A DNA stretch of 64,000 bases from Candidatus Marimicrobium litorale (GTDB lineage Bacteria; Pseudomonadota; Gammaproteobacteria; Pseudomonadales; Halieaceae), in contig NZ_SHNO01000001.1 in the NCBI RefSeq assembly GCF_026262645.1, forward strand, positions 3,632,013 to 3,696,012. Reading direction: 5' to 3'. A model generated the notes under the pieces. The model was not told the DNA's origin and searched no databases. It saw only the letters and a list, made by a program, of their open reading frames with translations. Made by a program: the position numbers and the translations under genes. Numbering within the stretch: the stretch's first letter is position 1; every line of letters begins with the position of its first letter. This document shows, one piece after another, positions 63,977 to 64,000 of the stretch.

Positions 63977-64000
63977 GTCGAGCGAGCTTACTCTGGCTTC

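Overview
The window looks like chromosomal DNA of a marine gammaproteobacterium (inference from gene content: a Fur-regulated imelysin/DUF4856/TonB-receptor operon, two arylsulfatases, lipoproteins, an FHA-type two-partner secretion system, secreted hydrolases). No rRNA, tRNA or CRISPR array was seen. Coding and non-coding DNA is mosaic: base composition changes from gene to gene (AT-rich around 30.1-31.2 kb, 32.3-34.6 kb and 53.7-54.8 kb; GC-rich at 58.1-59.5 kb), and almost every gene block is bounded by short repeats.

Layout. 1-5.4 kb: iron-acquisition operon on the minus strand behind a Fur-box-like site. 5.7-6.55 kb: decayed gene remnants. 6.6-8.8 kb: molybdopterin oxidoreductase. 9.2-16.5 kb: a large Cys-rich lipoprotein (copy 1), a secreted TIM-barrel-like glycosidase candidate, a secreted esterase with a laminin-G-like tail, and a beta-lactamase-fold lipoprotein. 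16.7-26.1 kb: TpsA exoprotein (2470 aa, 3' end cut by an insertion-sequence end) and its TpsB transporter. 26.7-36 kb: AraC regulator, an IS91/DUF1214 chimera, glycosyltransferase, sulfotransferase-like gene, an IS6-type element, a cache protein plus NCS2 permease pair, and a DUF1254/DUF1214 protein. 36.4-49 kb: FAD oxidoreductase plus glycosyltransferase operon, arylsulfatase with divergent TetR regulator, a second damaged IS6-type element, bacterioferritin-like protein, two hypothetical proteins, and a second arylsulfatase. 49-64 kb: repeat-rich DNA with lipoprotein copy 2, a glycosyltransferase, UDP-galactopyranose mutase, a DUF1254 protein, a Wzx-like flippase, an SGNH hydrolase lipoprotein and a BspA-type leucine-rich-repeat protein.

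The most unusual property is the repeat system. Nine elements of 160 bp (eight closely similar, one diverged) have about 18-bp terminal inverted repeats, GGTACTGACAAGTTAAC and its complement, shared with the IS6-type transposase copies in the same window, but contain no gene. All nine point the same way. So do nearly all transposase remnants and a second non-coding family of about 200 bp. Different genes sit between successive repeats, some repeats abut gene truncations exactly, and a lipoprotein gene family (two copies and one relic) shares its downstream boundary with an element end. This is a cassette-like, one-directional array built on IS6-type ends; the mechanism is inference.
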